From positions 4,236,001 through 4,300,000 of the forward strand of contig CM072335.1 in NCBI GenBank assembly GCA_036874045.1: a stretch of 64,000 nt of DNA, read 5' to 3'. The notes beneath the pieces are model-generated. The model was given only the letters and a program-made list of their open reading frames with translations. It did not search any database and had not been told where the DNA came from. Origin of the DNA: Cymodocea nodosa (Eukaryota > Streptophyta > Magnoliopsida > Alismatales > Cymodoceaceae). Shown piece after piece: positions 37,418-51,769 of this stretch. Every line of letters starts with the position of its first letter. The stretch's first letter is position 1. The position numbers and the translations under genes were made by a program.

Positions 37418-40400
37418 ATGTCAGGTGAGTTCGTGTTTTCCGATATATGGATTTTTCTTGATTGAAACCCAGCTGTAATTCTGAATGAAGTATAGTTGGA
37501 GACGACGCGTACCTTACCATTTTTGTTTGCTTTCTCGAAGGTAACGAATGGCCGCCCCTATGTCATGAGGAGAGAAGAGACAGGAGATCGGATTTTGATA
37601 ACTCCGAGGATGAGAGGAGGAGGACAAAGATTGGTTACGGAACTCTCAAAAAGAAAGCGCTCAATGCATCTTCCAAGTTCACACATTCCCTCAAAAAGCG
37701 GGGGAAGAAGAAAGTTGATTATAGGACACCGTCGGTGTCTATTGAGGACGTTCGTGATGCAGAGGAGGAGCGAGCTGTTTATGCCTTCAGGAAGGAGCTG
37801 ATTGCAAAGGATTTGTTGTCTGAGAGGCATGATGACTACCATACAATGCTGAGGTTTGTTGCTGTGGGTCTATGTTTACTGTTTTTTTGCACTTTTTAAT
37901 CTTATAATATCCTCGTAAAAGGAAAAATCACAGGCTTGAAACAAATTTTTAGAAATATAAAACGGTAGATACTGTTCTCAGAGACATCAGTAGATCATAA
38001 AGCATCTCATTGTAATTGATATTAATAACAAACTTCGTGAAACCGAGCTTCTTTGAGCTGTGGCATTTGCTTATATTGTTGATCCCAACAAATATTTTAC
38101 CTATCAGATGGATGTTATTTCATTACAAAAGTTGCTTTGCAGTTCATATATCTCCATGCCTATTAGAAATCCTGTGTTTTGTTTAATGACTGTATACCTT
38201 TATTTCCCAGGTTCCTTAAAGCCAGAAAGTTTGATTTTGAGAGGACGTTGCATATGTGGATGGAGATGCTACACTGGAGAAAAGAATTTTGCACAGATTC
38301 AATATTGGAGGTCAGGATACTTCTCTATAATATGCCCCCTTTTGGCTTAGTAGGAAGCTATGAATCTACTCGGCCCAAGTCATTTCAAGATCATGATACC
38401 ACATTGTATGAGGAATGGGACTAAGTATATCAGTCGTTCTTTTTATTTTACATAACTATCTCTGGTACTCTTTTGATTTCTACTCTCTGTTCAAGTGATT
38501 TCTGAACCCGTAAATCTCTCTCTAGTAGATTTTTATATTAGATGTCGTTGTGATAAAGTCTCTAGGTTTTATTGCAGTTGTCAATATCAAACCTATTCTT
38601 CTTTTGCATTACAAATCTGATTCTTTACTTATCTTCAGAGATAATGCCCTCTTTTCAGTTCATAAGTTATGTATTTGTCTTGAACATAAGGTCCAGGTTA
38701 TAAATTTTAGGATTTGTTGCATTTTCTAAACGTTCAGTGAACTTAATGGAACTCTGATTTGAAGTAGGACTTCAAATTTGAGGAGCTTGAAGAAGTTCTG
38801 CATTACTACCCGCAAGGATACCATGGAGTTGACAAAGAAGGAAGACCTGTCTACATCGAAAGACTTGGAAAAGTTGAGCCAAATAAGCTAATGCATATTA
38901 CTAAACTTGAACGCTACCTAAAATATCATGTACAAGAGTTTGAGAGAGCTTTTCAAGAAAAGTTTCCTGCATGCTCAATTGCTGCAAAACGGCATATTGA
39001 CTCCACAACCACAATACTCGATGTCCATGGAGTGGTATGTAGTCACAACAATGATACAATACTTTTGTTCACTTTTAGCATTTATTGTGACAAAGGACAA
39101 AATCACTGTTGTGGAAATTTTTCTTGAGTTCTTCAATCATTTATGTTTTAAATTCAGGGCCTAAAAAATTTCAGCAAAACAGCACGTGATCTTTTGCTTA
39201 GCATGCAGAAAATTGATGGTGATTACTATCCTGAGGTACTAGGTCATAACAAGTTTGCTCTGAAGAAGTGCTGGTCTGGCTTATTAATTTGTATCTGTTG
39301 TCACACAGACGTTACATCAGATGTTCATTGTTAATGCTGGACATGGTTTCAAGCTGCTCTGGAACACCGTGAAAGGCTTCCTTGATCCAAAAACAGCTGC
39401 AAAGATACATGTACGATAAAGAAATTGATAACTACTTCAGATTTCTTTCGCACCTTGTGAGATTGCTGTTAATTTGTTGTGCTTATTTTTCAGGTTTTAG
39501 GAACTAAATTTCAAAGCAGGCTACTTGAAACCATTGATTCGAGGTTTGACCTCTGATAATCACTGCTAACTGTATTTTCCTTTGCACCTTTTTGTGTTTT
39601 AGTTGATCTTATTGCATTTATTATTTCAGTCAATTACCAGACTTTTTGGGTGGTACATGCACTTGCCCTTTTGAAGGAGGATGCCTTCGATCTAATAAAG
39701 GTCCATGGAATGACTGTGAGATCATGAAGGTAGCACGTTGTTTGACAATGATTCTCTTCCACATTGCATTAATATTGATCCAATTATATTGTTAACATTA
39801 GTTAGTTATTGTAATGTAGAGGGATCTATCATAAACGATATTTCCTTGATACTTAAAATTTAGCAATTATATGCATTTTCTTATGCTTTTGATCTTACGT
39901 GTCCTAACATCAGTTTCTTACTTGCAGCTTGTCCATAGTTATGCTGAAACATCTTTTGTGAGGGAAACCAGGCATGCCTCAGATGGAGAATCTGGAGCTG
40001 GTTCTCGTGTCCGGAGACATCTGCTTAAGGCAAGTTCTTTTTTTTATTTTTTTTCTTTTCAACAGACTACTGTTGAAAAATTGTCTTATTATTTGTTTTC
40101 CGTTATTTCAGGGCAGGGTTAAAGGTAGTGATACATCGACGGCAGAATCGGGCTCTGACATTGATGATATTGGTTCTCCCTTTATATCAAGGACTATTGA
40201 ACATTCTAGATTGGCCCCTGTTCATGAAGAGGTGAGTTGCAGATCTTGTATTCCATGGTTTTTAGAATAACTCAGTCGATGTTTCTATTTCTTGTTGGTA
40301 AATGTAAGCATGTTTATGGCTGTGCATGAATGTGTCCGGCCATCTTGTTATGAGTTGCTCTATTAACCTTGTTTTGTGGAAAATGACAGCCTTTTGTATT

Positions 40401-42802
40401 ATTTTATTGCTGTACTTGGTAACGGTGCACTTTATATATTCATGCACCAAACATGCATTGATTATAAATACACTGTGCTTTTTAAGTAAAATTTGCTTTT
40501 CCCCTGCCATTTGCAATTTATGCAGGCAAGACCCGAGCAAACAGCATATTACAGCTGTGATGATCATTTTATCGTGGTTGATAAGGCTATAGATAGTGCA
40601 GTTGGAGCAAGTTCTGCTTCTAACTTGCAGAAATTTCTGGATGATAGGGGACATCCTTGTGTAGATGGCTTGAACTCTGGAGGTAATTGTCAGTTTCAGA
40701 GACAATCTATCAAACTGATAATTTTATTGGAGCGTCAGATGATTATTTTTAATTGGTTAAATTTCAAAATTTTACTCAAGCGGCCTAGTAATGGGCTCTC
40801 CATTTATTGTGGTAATGCCATTTACAATTGAACCCTTTCTAAATCATACATTGATGGGAGCCTTGCACACTGAATTTCTCCTTTTTTTTGGATGGATGGT
40901 GTTGTGTACATTTTGTTATTTACTAATGATACCTGGATAGATATTTGAAGGAATTCATAGACGAGATTAATTTGGGAAGCAACCTTCAAGAGGTATAATT
41001 TGTTGTTGGAGATACTAGTTAATGTTGCTATAGGATTTTCTTTCCTTATTTCAGTGTTTTGTCCTGACATGATGAACTTGCTGAACGAAATCGTTGATGC
41101 AGCCAGCTAGACCCAAGCCATGTGTGTACTGATAAACACAAATAAGCTTTTGGCATATGTGCATGCCACAACACATTTCAAGTGTTAATTTATTTTCTTA
41201 AATATATTGTTTGCTAACTGAATTAATATAATGAAATATTAATTTCCATTGTTCCAGAAGTTTCTTTGATCCATATTCGTGCCTATGATATTTCAGGTGC
41301 TTCATTTAATAGGCATTCTATCAAGAGCAACCGAGAAGAAAGTAAATTGCAAAGCCTGGCACAAATTTTGCTGGCTTTTATCATCAAGTTGCTATCATTA
41401 TTTCGTATAGTATCCCACCAACCTGAAAGGAGATTGTCCCATATCCATCCATATAATGCACCGACACATACTCCCATCAGAGATCAATCCACAGACGCTC
41501 CAAAAGAAGATAAAATCACTCCTTGTCTTGAGCGTCTTCAAAGGCTCGAGCGTATGCTCCATGAAATCAATAGCAAGCCTCCAGAAATTCCTTTAGAAAA
41601 AGAGCAGATGCTTCTTGAATCATGGAGCAGAATAAAGTCCATTGAGGCGGATCTTGATAAAACAAAGAAGGTGAAACTTACAAGTGGATGGCTGATGCTT
41701 TGCTATTATATGCCATTAAAACATTTTATCTGTTCTCTTTCTTCCTTTTTAAGTTGTAAAAACATTTAGAAGTGTTTCCAATTATATATGCCTAATTATA
41801 TCAAGATGTTAATCTGTACTGCTGAAGCAGTGTTTCATGTTATCTGAAATTACTTTTGGCAATTTTCTAGTGTTTCATTTAAAGTGTCAATTTGTTGAAT
41901 GTCGTAACAAAAATTATATACAGTAACCAAGATGATAAACATGTCTGATGGTGAGGATGATAGATGTTTTGTTATTTTTTGTGATTCTTGTGCTGACATT
42001 GATTAGTAGGCTTACATTTTTATCTTATTTCTCTCTTAATCTTATTTTCTTTTATTGAACGTTTCTTTATCAGGCCCTACATGCTACCATAATTAAGCAA
42101 GTGAAGATCAATGAGTCATTAGAATCTGTACAGGAATCCAAAGTTCAGGTGATTCTCTTATTCCTTGTTCCCCCACCTTTATACAGAAATTATTTACCGA
42201 AGATGCTTTCCTAAACATATGCGCATCACTAATTTTTATGTAAAAATCATGCCTGACAGTTACTAAAAACTGCATTGCAAAACTATTACGTGGCCACTAC
42301 CCACTTTTTTCAGTGAATCCTCATTTGTGCTTTTGATTTTCTTTTCTTATCATCATCTTACGTTTGAAGCACCCTTTTCTGTTATTTCTATCTTCCCCTC
42401 TCAAGTTTACTCATGCAATGTGCATATTATATGATTCATTGTGTTGTATGATATTTTTGTGATTGCTTTCGATAATGGCTAGATACACATTCAAGTTAAA
42501 TTTCACTTCTTGTTATCCTAGAAAATATACTGTCCAATATGCCCTTGTTTAATGGCAAGCTTATAATTGGAAATGGTTCACTTCAGACGTTTCCTAGAAC
42601 TTCTTTTCCAATCCATGTTGTGTAAGTCTAGTTCTTGGCAACCTGTAGAATTCTCTTACAAGTTTGCCGGAGGAAACTAAAGGTTTTTTTCTTGTGATTA
42701 TTTTTCGTTTTTAGACAAAATTCTGCAAGACCCAGTAGGGTTTTTCACTTCCATCATTGTTCTAACTCTTTATCATCTTCACAGAGAAGGATGTTTTGTT
42801 GA
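37418..42802 (+). CDS. Sec14-nodulin phosphatidylinositol/phosphatidylcholine transfer protein, SFH type
   Basis: Fourteen coding exons close in phase to 633 aa: 37418-37424, 37541-37853, 38211-38310, 38768-39034, 39158-39235, 39309-39410, 39494-39543, 39630-39729, 39928-40029, 40112-40231, 40526-40682, 41258-41670, 42074-42148 and 42785-42802. The N-terminus starts [20 protein letters not shown], followed by the basic segment [19 protein letters not shown]. The CRAL-TRIO N-domain ([17 protein letters not shown]) lies near 106-125. The Sec14 lipid-binding domain spans about 150-330 ([60 protein letters not shown]). The C-terminal nodulin-like region carries heptads ([28 protein letters not shown]) and ends RRMFC. 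Family members exchange phosphatidylinositol and phosphatidylcholine and steer phosphoinositide signalling in polarised growth. The intron after exon 9 uses a GC donor (AAG|GCAAGT, GC at 40030-40031). Confidence 0.96.
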
Positions 42803-44599
42803 GAACATATTGAAAGTAAAAAGAAAAAGAGATGGAATCCATATGCGAAATCCTCTTTTTGGATGATTTGGATGATGGCTGTCGGATATCGCACCTTATC
42901 AACTACAAGGAAAAATACATTTTTGCATCTTCCATAACGATGTGGTTCAAAAAAATTGAAAACCGAGTGAAAGACAGATGAAGGTAGAGAGATACTTGCC
43001 CTTCACGTGCATCTGTTGATGAAGCTGGCTGTTTTTTGGACATTGGTATTTGGATGGAAGATGAGCATTTAAAAAGAGAATATGGATGGATGGAGGCGGA
43101 AGCTTGTCCACAGATGTATCTTCCTGCTGTATCACGCTTAATATGGTTGACGAATGGGGCACTCTGCAACATTCTGTTTGGGAACTTTTGGAAAGCTGCG
43201 ATGTAGCAGGGGACGTCCATTTTGCCTGGTGAATGAATAGCTGGGGTGGGGTGGTCATCCCCTATTCCCTGCCTGTCAGGCTTATCTTATGTGTCGTCGA
43301 GCTTTTAACCCCGTGGCATCAGTTTGTGTAAATGCGATTTTTCGATGCTGCTGATTTGACGCAAAACTATTTTATGTGGAATTTGAAAGTTTTGGTGCTC
43401 TCCTCATCACCGAGATCTGAGAAAGGATTTCAAAGTTTTGGGATTCCGAAAAAGGAATCTGTTTTATGTGGATCGTCTAAAGCAAACCATAAAGCATGGG
43501 TAAAAACACATATATTTATATTACTGACAGAAGAATCAAAAGAGAAGATAACATGCTCGGAAGTGGAGAAGTTGAACGTAAGTATCTTGGTTACTTTAAT
43601 CCTACTTTATTGGGAATCGGACATGTTGGGATGCCGAGTAAGCTTTTTAAAGTGTTGATCACGTCTCTCACGATCATCTTGATTATCGAGAAGAAAAATT
43701 CTCAGAGGATTTTTTGGGTTAATCACATGATTAATGGAATGGAAGATATCCAGTGGATGGCCTTCTTCAATATAATATACAATGGTATTCTTCAATGTGA
43801 TGAGATATTGCAACATCGTAGCGGTTCCGATTCTTCCGAATGGAGTCTCGTGGTGGTTATTCTTTCGTTCAACTGCCCTGGCTGCCCTGAGTTGGTTAAC
43901 ACAAAATTCCCCAGTCTTTTCACAAGATATAGATGGTATACACAACTAATACATTCGATAATGAGTTGAACCATCACAAAAATTATTATAAAGCAAATGA
44001 AATCATATTATAACAAAAACAAACAAAAGTAAAAAAAATAAAAAATTGTATCGAGTAAAATTTCACTTATTCAGGTAAATTTGGAAGAAAAGAATAAATC
44101 ATTAAGATAAAAGATTGAGAGTTTACTTGGACGAATTTTTTTTTTAAAGTGTTTACGCAAACTGAAAGAAGTTAAGGAAGGATTTTGATTAAAAAAATAT
44201 TTGAAGGTTTTAAAAAATACTCGTCATAGATAGAAAGTAGAAAATCCTAAGTCAGGGTGAAATGCTCGAATACTATTTTTTTAATTTAATAGGTTTTATA
44301 AAATAAACTGACTGGTTATATTATAAATTTTTTTGCATGACTACCCACCCACACGTAGGGGTGCAAGGTAAGTGAATACGAAGTGAATTTATCCAAATTC
44401 GAATTTGAATTATTTTTGACCGTGCCTGAATTCTTATCTGAATTGAACAGATATTGATTTATATATTTGAATCCCAATTCAATGGATACATTTGAATTTG
44501 AATATTATCTGAATCTTAAATGTATTTAAACTATTCAATATATTTGAATCCAAAGTTCCCAAGATATCATTTTCGGATATGATAACTACATTCGTCGAA
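42803..44599. other. 3' flank of the SFH gene and intergenic DNA
   Basis: The first several hundred bases probably include the 3' UTR. A 157-codon open frame at 43496-43969 and others overlapping it on both strands have no recognisable motif. From about 44350 there are AT-rich GAATTTGAAT words, similar to 33880-34260. No gene is supported. Confidence 0.45.
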
Positions 44600-45440
44600 T
44601 TCGGATTAAAGAATGTTGTGTTTTGCGTTGTAGAGTGATGCATTATTTTCTGCGGATTTATGCGACCTAGTTCATAGATAATATTTTTGTTCAAATAATG
44701 TTGTGTTTTTGTAGAATAAGCAAACTAAAATGATTAAGTGATATAAAAATATGTTATATGGTGAGAAAAGAAGAATATTGACTTTCATAGTGTGATATAA
44801 CGATAGATTACGATGACTTTCATGTTACATACAATGATTGATAATGTGATATAATGTAAAATAATTATAATGCGATATGTTTTGAACGTGATACTTTTAT
44901 AATTATAATCATAACATTATATGATATGACATATGACATGATATGATGTGATGTTGATGAGTTACACGTAGGAGAGAAGAGAATCACATGGCCATGTGAC
45001 TTTCTCCAAATACAGAAATTTTAGTCTTGTAAAATAATGTATTGTAGAATGTTGTGCATTGTAGAATATTAGGTTGTCTTGTAGATTGATGTACTTGTTC
45101 TTGTAGATTTATGTTAACAGTTCACAACATAATGCTTTTGTTTACAAAATGTTGTGTTGCAGAATTGTCCAATGAAGTAACATGTTTTATAAAATGATTT
45201 TCATATTTGTGTTTCATAATGTGACATGATATGTTATACATTGGAGGGAAAACAAGCACGTTGTTTGTGTTGTATTTACAAAATGCAAAAATCTTAATCC
45301 TGTGGAATGTCGTGTATCATAGAATGTTATGCTTTGTCTTGTACTTGTCTTTTAGATTCATGTTAATAGTTTGCTACATGATATTTTTGTTTACAGAATG
45401 TTATGTTGAAGACTTGTAGAATGAAGTAACATATTTGACA
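44600..45440. repeat. Degenerate tandem repeat, ~250-bp unit
   Basis: The words TTTTGTTTACAAAATGTTGTG (near 45137) and TTTTTGTTTACAGAATGTTATG (near 45392) are about 255 bp apart. Both are followed by GAATGAAGTAACAT-like sequence and preceded by TTAGATTCATGTTAATAGTT-like sequence. A third, weaker copy lies near 44685 (about two periods upstream). GTAGAATGTTGTG words recur inside each unit. It is non-coding. Confidence 0.6.
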
Positions 45441-46218
45441 GAAATATGTACCATCTTTCATATTTAATTACATTTTAGTACTCTAATGTGTGATTTATAT
45501 CTGTGTATGTCAAATGAATGATAATTCGGGTACAGATTTACGAAAAAAGCTTTTCTCAATTACTTTACACATTTATGAGGATTGTCTCTGCCAAAATTAA
45601 TAATATCAACATCCACTTGCGAGTGAGCAAATAAAGAGGACTTTTCCTCATAAATTCCACAAGATGTCTTTGTAAACAAACGTTTACTTGACAAGATACA
45701 GAACTATGAACACTATTAATGAGCTCTAAAAGGAGTTTAAGGAAGGAGCATTGAATGAACCTATATGACACATTTTTTTTTTTACTTATCTCTTCCATTT
45801 AAGAAAAATCCGCAACTAAATGAACATCTGCACGCAAAGACACAAATCCATTCATTCTACATAACAAAATCATCTTATTTTTACTCATAACACATGCATC
45901 AATCCAATATGTACGCTAGTGAACCAAATCATGCTGCGAACTAAATAACATAAATATGCAAATACAATAGATCATTCTTCAAGATTGAGAAATACATTTT
46001 GCAATAAGCTCTATATCTTAAATGAAGTAGCCATGCAAAAGTAGCAAATCAACCAATGAATATTTCCATTTCTCCATGTCGAAGTCACCATTATTTTCCA
46101 AAACTAAAAAATTAACAATTAAAACTTAAAACACAAAGAGAGGAAGTTACAAAACATGCCAAAAAGACCTAAGTTCTGGTTACCGAAAATTAAGAGGGAA
46201 ATTAGGGTTAGAGATGGT
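45441..46218. other. AT-rich spacer left of the third copia fossil
   Basis: Nothing recognisable. A minus-strand open frame at 45565-45798 has no motif. Confidence 0.45.
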
Positions 46219-46429
46219 TGTTCCTCCCAAAAGTTAGTTATATATTGGAGTGATCAGAGCAGGTTGCATTACACAATCAATTGAAAACAATTAGTCACTT
46301 GGAAGTACTTCACCATCGGAGCTCCAATTCTGCATTGCAACACCACAATCGATCGCAATTGGCCGCTCCACCTCTTTGTTTGATGATCGATCTTCCATTG
46401 TGATTTGCTTGCCGACGGAGCTTCTTACA
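46219..46429 (+). repeat. 5' LTR of the third copia fossil
   Basis: Matches 52977-53140. It contains about 50 bp (roughly 46358-46408) absent from the other copy. The left edge is set by TGTTCCTCCCA and is approximate, because weak similarity extends a few bases further. Confidence 0.7.
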
Positions 46430-49400
46430 GTGGTACCAAAGTGAGGCTACTCCCTTGCCGACACACACGTCCTTCGGTTGCCTCCCTGTGCATTGTGAAC
46501 ATCGCTCGATCTTCCCTCGTCGTTCATTTTTTTACCTCCAAGCACAATCACTACCTCTGTGTGTGTGCGTCGCCACCCCCTACTCGCACACTTTTGCCCT
46601 CTATATGAACGATCTCGTTGTGCGTTTGCAACTTCCCATATACCTCTGTGTGTGCGACTTGCTCCCTAAGCACCGCACATCGTTGCTCGTGTGGCTCTGC
46701 CCGACCACACGAACGTCTTCCCGCACACATCCACCTGACATCATCACCTCCTTGCTCTCGATGTTGCCCTGTTTGACATTCCGTGTGTCGTCACTTCGAC
46801 CATTCGCATGATCACCGGACCGCACGCCTCGTTGTAGTCTTCCCTTCTTCTGCACAGCCCTCTGGACTTCCACCACCCAGTTAGGGATTTTCGATATTAC
46901 CCTCTTTTGATATAGTATTATATTATAATATAATATATTATATTGGAAAATTTAAAAAAAAACATGCAATTTCTTTTAATTATTAATTTTGTTAGTCGTT
47001 GTTTTAATTACATGTTTAAAAATTGTATGCTTTAAATAGTAAGATTAAATCTTTGTGTTTTGATAATTTAAATTAAATCTTTTGAAAATTTGAAATTCAA
47101 ATTTTTGAAATTGGTTTTTGAAATCTCTTGAAATTTAAAATTTGAAATTGAATAGTTTTGAAGTTTAAATCTTGAAACTTAAATTTGGAAATTTTTGAAA
47201 GTTGCATAATTTTTGGAATTAGTTTTCTCTTAAAACTAATTGATTGTTGAAATTGGAAAGTATAGTAGAATTTATTTTGTTAAATTCTTGGAAATTATTT
47301 GTTGAAAATTAATTACAAATAAAGTCTTTTTTGAAATTGAAAATTGATTTCAATTGTAGATACAAAATGACTACCAAAATGCTTATAACTAAGTTGGCAA
47401 GAATAGATAAATTAAATGGGATGAATTATAATATATGGTACTAGAAAATCAAAAATACTTTAGAATTTGATAACATAGAACATGTTGTCGAAACTAGTTC
47501 TTTAGAAGTAGACGATGACACTTTTGAAGTAGAAATTAAAAAAGTTGAAAAATGAAAAATTGAAGGTAAAAAAGCTAAAAGTTTTATGTTCATGTTTATA
47601 GAAGATAGTTTAGTTAACTATTTTGAAACATACACTATTGATTTTACTTTGTAGAATGTTTTGAAGGAGAAATATAATAAAATAATTGAAATGAACACTC
47701 AATTGCTCATTCAAAAGTATAACTTTTACAAGATATTGGAGGAACAAAGTGTGGTGGAACATGTAAAAAACATGATTGTGATTGCTAAAGACTTGGCTAT
47801 TGTAGGTACCCCTATACTTGAAAAACTACAAATGGTAATTATATTGAATAGTTTACCACATAGCTATGATATGATCACTACATCTCTTAGGTCTACCCCA
47901 CTTTAATTGTCTGAATTGTCAGCTAGGTTGGGTACTAACTAGGAAATAATGGCTAATTGAAGGCAATATGAATCCAATTTGGAAGAAGCCAATATTGTGT
48001 TTTAGAAGCCTAGATTTGATAAAAGTAACAAAAGAAGAAATAGACAAAAAAGAAACAACTTTAAATCAAATCAAGCACGTGAAAAGAAAGTACAAGGGTC
48101 TTGCCATGCTTGTGGCTAATTTGGTCATTTCAAAACAAATTATCCTAACAAGGACAGAAATAAAGGTAGGACCTTGGAATTAAACATGAAGAATAAAAGA
48201 ACCTTTGTACGTGTTGTGAAATGTAATAATGTTGTAGTTTCTAGTTCAAATGACTGTTGAGTTGATTCTAGTGTTACAAGGTATATAGCCAAAACTAAAA
48301 AGAGACTTAACTCCTTTAAAGAGCAGAGTCTTGGAGAATAACACATCTATATGGGTAACAATACTTATTTAAATGTGGAAGGTATTGCCACCTATCATTT
48401 GGACTTGGGAGATAATATTATGATTCTGAAAGACGTTTTCTGTGCACTTAACATGAGACATAATTTGATATCTGTCGGTACTCTCTTGAAAAATGGTTTA
48501 GAAGTTTGGTTTTACAATAAACATGTATCTATAGGAAAAGACAAAAAGATCTTTGCTATGAAAATTTTTGTACTAGAACATAATTTGTTTAAAATTTTTA
48601 TTATTAATAATGAAATAAATGATATGGTTTCTAATTATATTGTGTGTTATTTATCTAAGATTGATTTGTGACATTTAAGATTGATGTATGTTAATAAATC
48701 TAGAATATAATAATTGATGAAATTAAACATGTTGCTTGAAATGAAAGACATGGAATTAAATAAATGTCAAGGTTGCTTAGTTGGAAAAATGACTAAGAAA
48801 TCCTTTGGTAAGAGACATAGATCCAATGAATTATTGGGCTTAATTCATTATGATGTGTGTGGTTCACTAAGAGTTAAAACTTATAATTACAAGGAATATT
48901 TTGTAAATTTTATATATGATTTTTTTAGATACACTTTTGTTTATTTATTAACTCACAAAAGTGAAGTGTTGATTTGTTTTAAGAAATACAAGTCGAAAGT
49001 AGAAAAACAATTTAAAAAAAGTATTAAGGTGTTAAGGTTAGATATGGGAGGGGAATATAATTTTAAGGAATTTAAGCTATTTTATGAAATGCATGGAATT
49101 ACAAGGTAAACTAGAATGCCTTATACACTACAACGAAATGGTGTGGTAGAAAGAAAGAATAGAAATATTACGAATTCTATAAGATATATGCTTTCACACT
49201 CAGGTTTTTCCAAAGGTTTTTAGGGTGAAGCCTTGACCACAACAAACTATGTATTAAATAAAATACCTTTTAAGTCTGTACTTAGCATACCTTATGAATT
49301 GTGAACTAAAACTAAACTTAACTTTTATCAATTAAGGAAATGAGAATCTGTAACCTATGTACTTATTCCAAGATAGTTAAGGCATAAGTTAGACTTAAAG

Positions 49401-51451
49401 ACACTAAAGTGTAGGTTTATAGGTTATTGTGAAAATTCTTTCAGTTATAGGTTCTATAATAAAGAAAAGAGAATTATTGAATATAAGGATGCTAATTTCT
49501 TAGAAAATCTGAATGAAAAGGAAGAGATAGGAAAGGAAAAGGAACACGAACCATTGTTTGTGTTGAATGATGACTATTTTAATAATGTATCAATAAATGA
49601 CCTTAGAGTTGAAGGAGAACAAAACATTGAAAATATGGATGAGCCTATGAAAATTGCTAATGAAAATGACCATGAACCCATGGAGATCATGGGAGGAATC
49701 CAAAATAAGCTTATAAATGGAATCGATGAAATTAATAGGAATAGAGAAGATAGAGAGCTAGATGTACTTGTTAACAACAAGAGGATGAGACATGAATTGA
49801 CATGGATGGATGACTACCATTTGTATTTTTGTGAGCTTTCTTGTTTATTGATAGATATGGAGAAAAATCATATGGAACTCATGACATATAAGGATGCCAT
49901 TTAATCTCATGAAAAATGTTTATGATTGGATGCCATGAATGATGAAATTGATTCTATGAAAAAAAATTAAGTATGGGAATTGTGTAATTTACTTAAAGGA
50001 AGGAAAGTTATAATGTGCAAATAGATATTCCGGAAAAAGTTAAAGATTGATGGGTCTATTGATAAATATAAGACTCATTTAATTGCTAAAGGTTATACAT
50101 AGAAATTGGGAATTGACTTTCAAAGACATATTCTCTAGTGGCTAAGTTCACATTAATAAGAATTATATTGACTATAGTTGCACATTTAGATTTGGAATTA
50201 CATCAAATGGATGTAAAGACTGTATTTCTAAATGAAGACTTGCAAGAAGAAATTTACATGTCAAGCTTGAGGGATTTCATTAAATTGATTCTATAGAAAG
50301 ACTGTATTTCTATTTCTACGATTACATTTCCTACACCTTATATTTTAGGAAAAAGATTAAGTAATGACCAATGTCCTAGAAAGGAGAATGAACTTTTAAG
50401 AGTACCTTATGCCCAAGTGGTTGGAAGTTTGATGTACGTTATGTTGTGTACTAGATCAAACTTGGCATATGTTGTACGCATTGTAAGTAGGTATCAAAGT
50501 AATCCCAAAACAAAACATTGGGAAGTTGTTAAAAGAATAATGAAATATGTGAAAGGAACTTTACATTATAAATTGACTTATTAAGCAAATGAACTTGAAG
50601 TACTTAGTTATACAAAGATCTAAGTAGTGACAAAGATGATGAGAAGTCTACTTTAGGACAAATATTTATCTTTAGAGGTGTAATTGTATCTTGGGGAAAT
50701 AAGAAGCAATGATGTGTAGCGAAATACACACAAGAAGTTGAATATATTACTTGTAGTGTAGCTGCATCAAATGCTATTTGGATTAGGAGATTTATAAATG
50801 ATTTAAATCTCAATTTGGTGAATGGTCTAATAGAGATGTATTGTGATAATTAAGTGGCAATAAGCTTTGTATATAGTAGTGCAAATACAATAAATAAACA
50901 ACATATAAATATACATTATCACTACATTCGTGATAATATAGTAAAAAGGGAAATAAAATTAAGTTATATTTCTATAGAAGATATGATTGCTGATCCATTG
51001 ACAAAAGAATTCCAATGAAAAAATACATTAAGTTTGTGAACTTAATGGGATTAAGGAACATTTCGATAGATAATGTAAATGAAAAACATTCTCATTAATA
51101 GTAGGAGTAGAAAATGAAAAATATACTACTTACGAATAATGAGAGTGGAATGTAAATAAGATATGCCTTATTACATTTGACATATGGAAGAATATAATTA
51201 CTCTTTGTGATCAAATAGAAGATATTGAAATTAGTCAAAAAGACAAAGTTTTTGTTCAAATTCAAAAGTTGAATTTGAAATTTAGGGGGGGTTTGTGCTT
51301 GTTAAGAATCTCTAGAAAAGAAATAAATGAAAGTGTGGAAAATTATGTAGGTGTTTGTGTTGATTTGGAAACTTGAGAAAGTTAAAAAACTTGAGAAAGT
51401 ATAAAAGAAATTTTTTTTGTGATTTCAGAATCACCCCCTTTTGAAATCTCG

Positions 51452-51715
51452 AAAATACACCTTGATGAAGCCCTCGCAACATCCGCTAAAGCTCGACATT
51501 CGCTTGACATCCACCCGACATCCGCTTAAGCTCAACATCGACGAAGCTCGCCCGACACTTGCCTGACGAAGTCTCCAAAAAAACCTGTGTTTGTTGGTCA
51601 ACCTCGACAACACCTAGACGAGCTCAACATTCGCCCGACGAAGCCCTCGCAACATTCGCCCGAGCTCGACATTTGCCCGACATCCGCCCAAGCCCTCGGA
51701 AGCATTTGCCCAAGC
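51452..51715. repeat. C-rich degenerate tandem repeat inside the Pack-like element
   Basis: GAAGCCCTCGCAACAT begins at 51467 and again at 51640 (period about 173 bp). Shorter CCCGACATCCGC / AGCTCGACATT words repeat inside each copy. It is directly upstream of the uricase exon. Open frames through it are a consequence of the composition. Confidence 0.6.
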
Positions 51716-51769
51716 TTATTAAGGAGGAGAATCACCACCACTACTGCCACTGAAGAAGAAGATCGAGCC

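Noticed and set aside
43496-43969. 157-codon plus-strand open frame downstream of the SFH gene
   Set aside because: No recognisable motif, overlapped by equally long frames on the other strand, and no promoter signal.
51587-51769. In-frame extension upstream of the uricase ATG (about 60 codons)
   Set aside because: It translates the C-rich tandem repeat and has no similarity to uricase N-termini, which begin close to the QKHGK motif.
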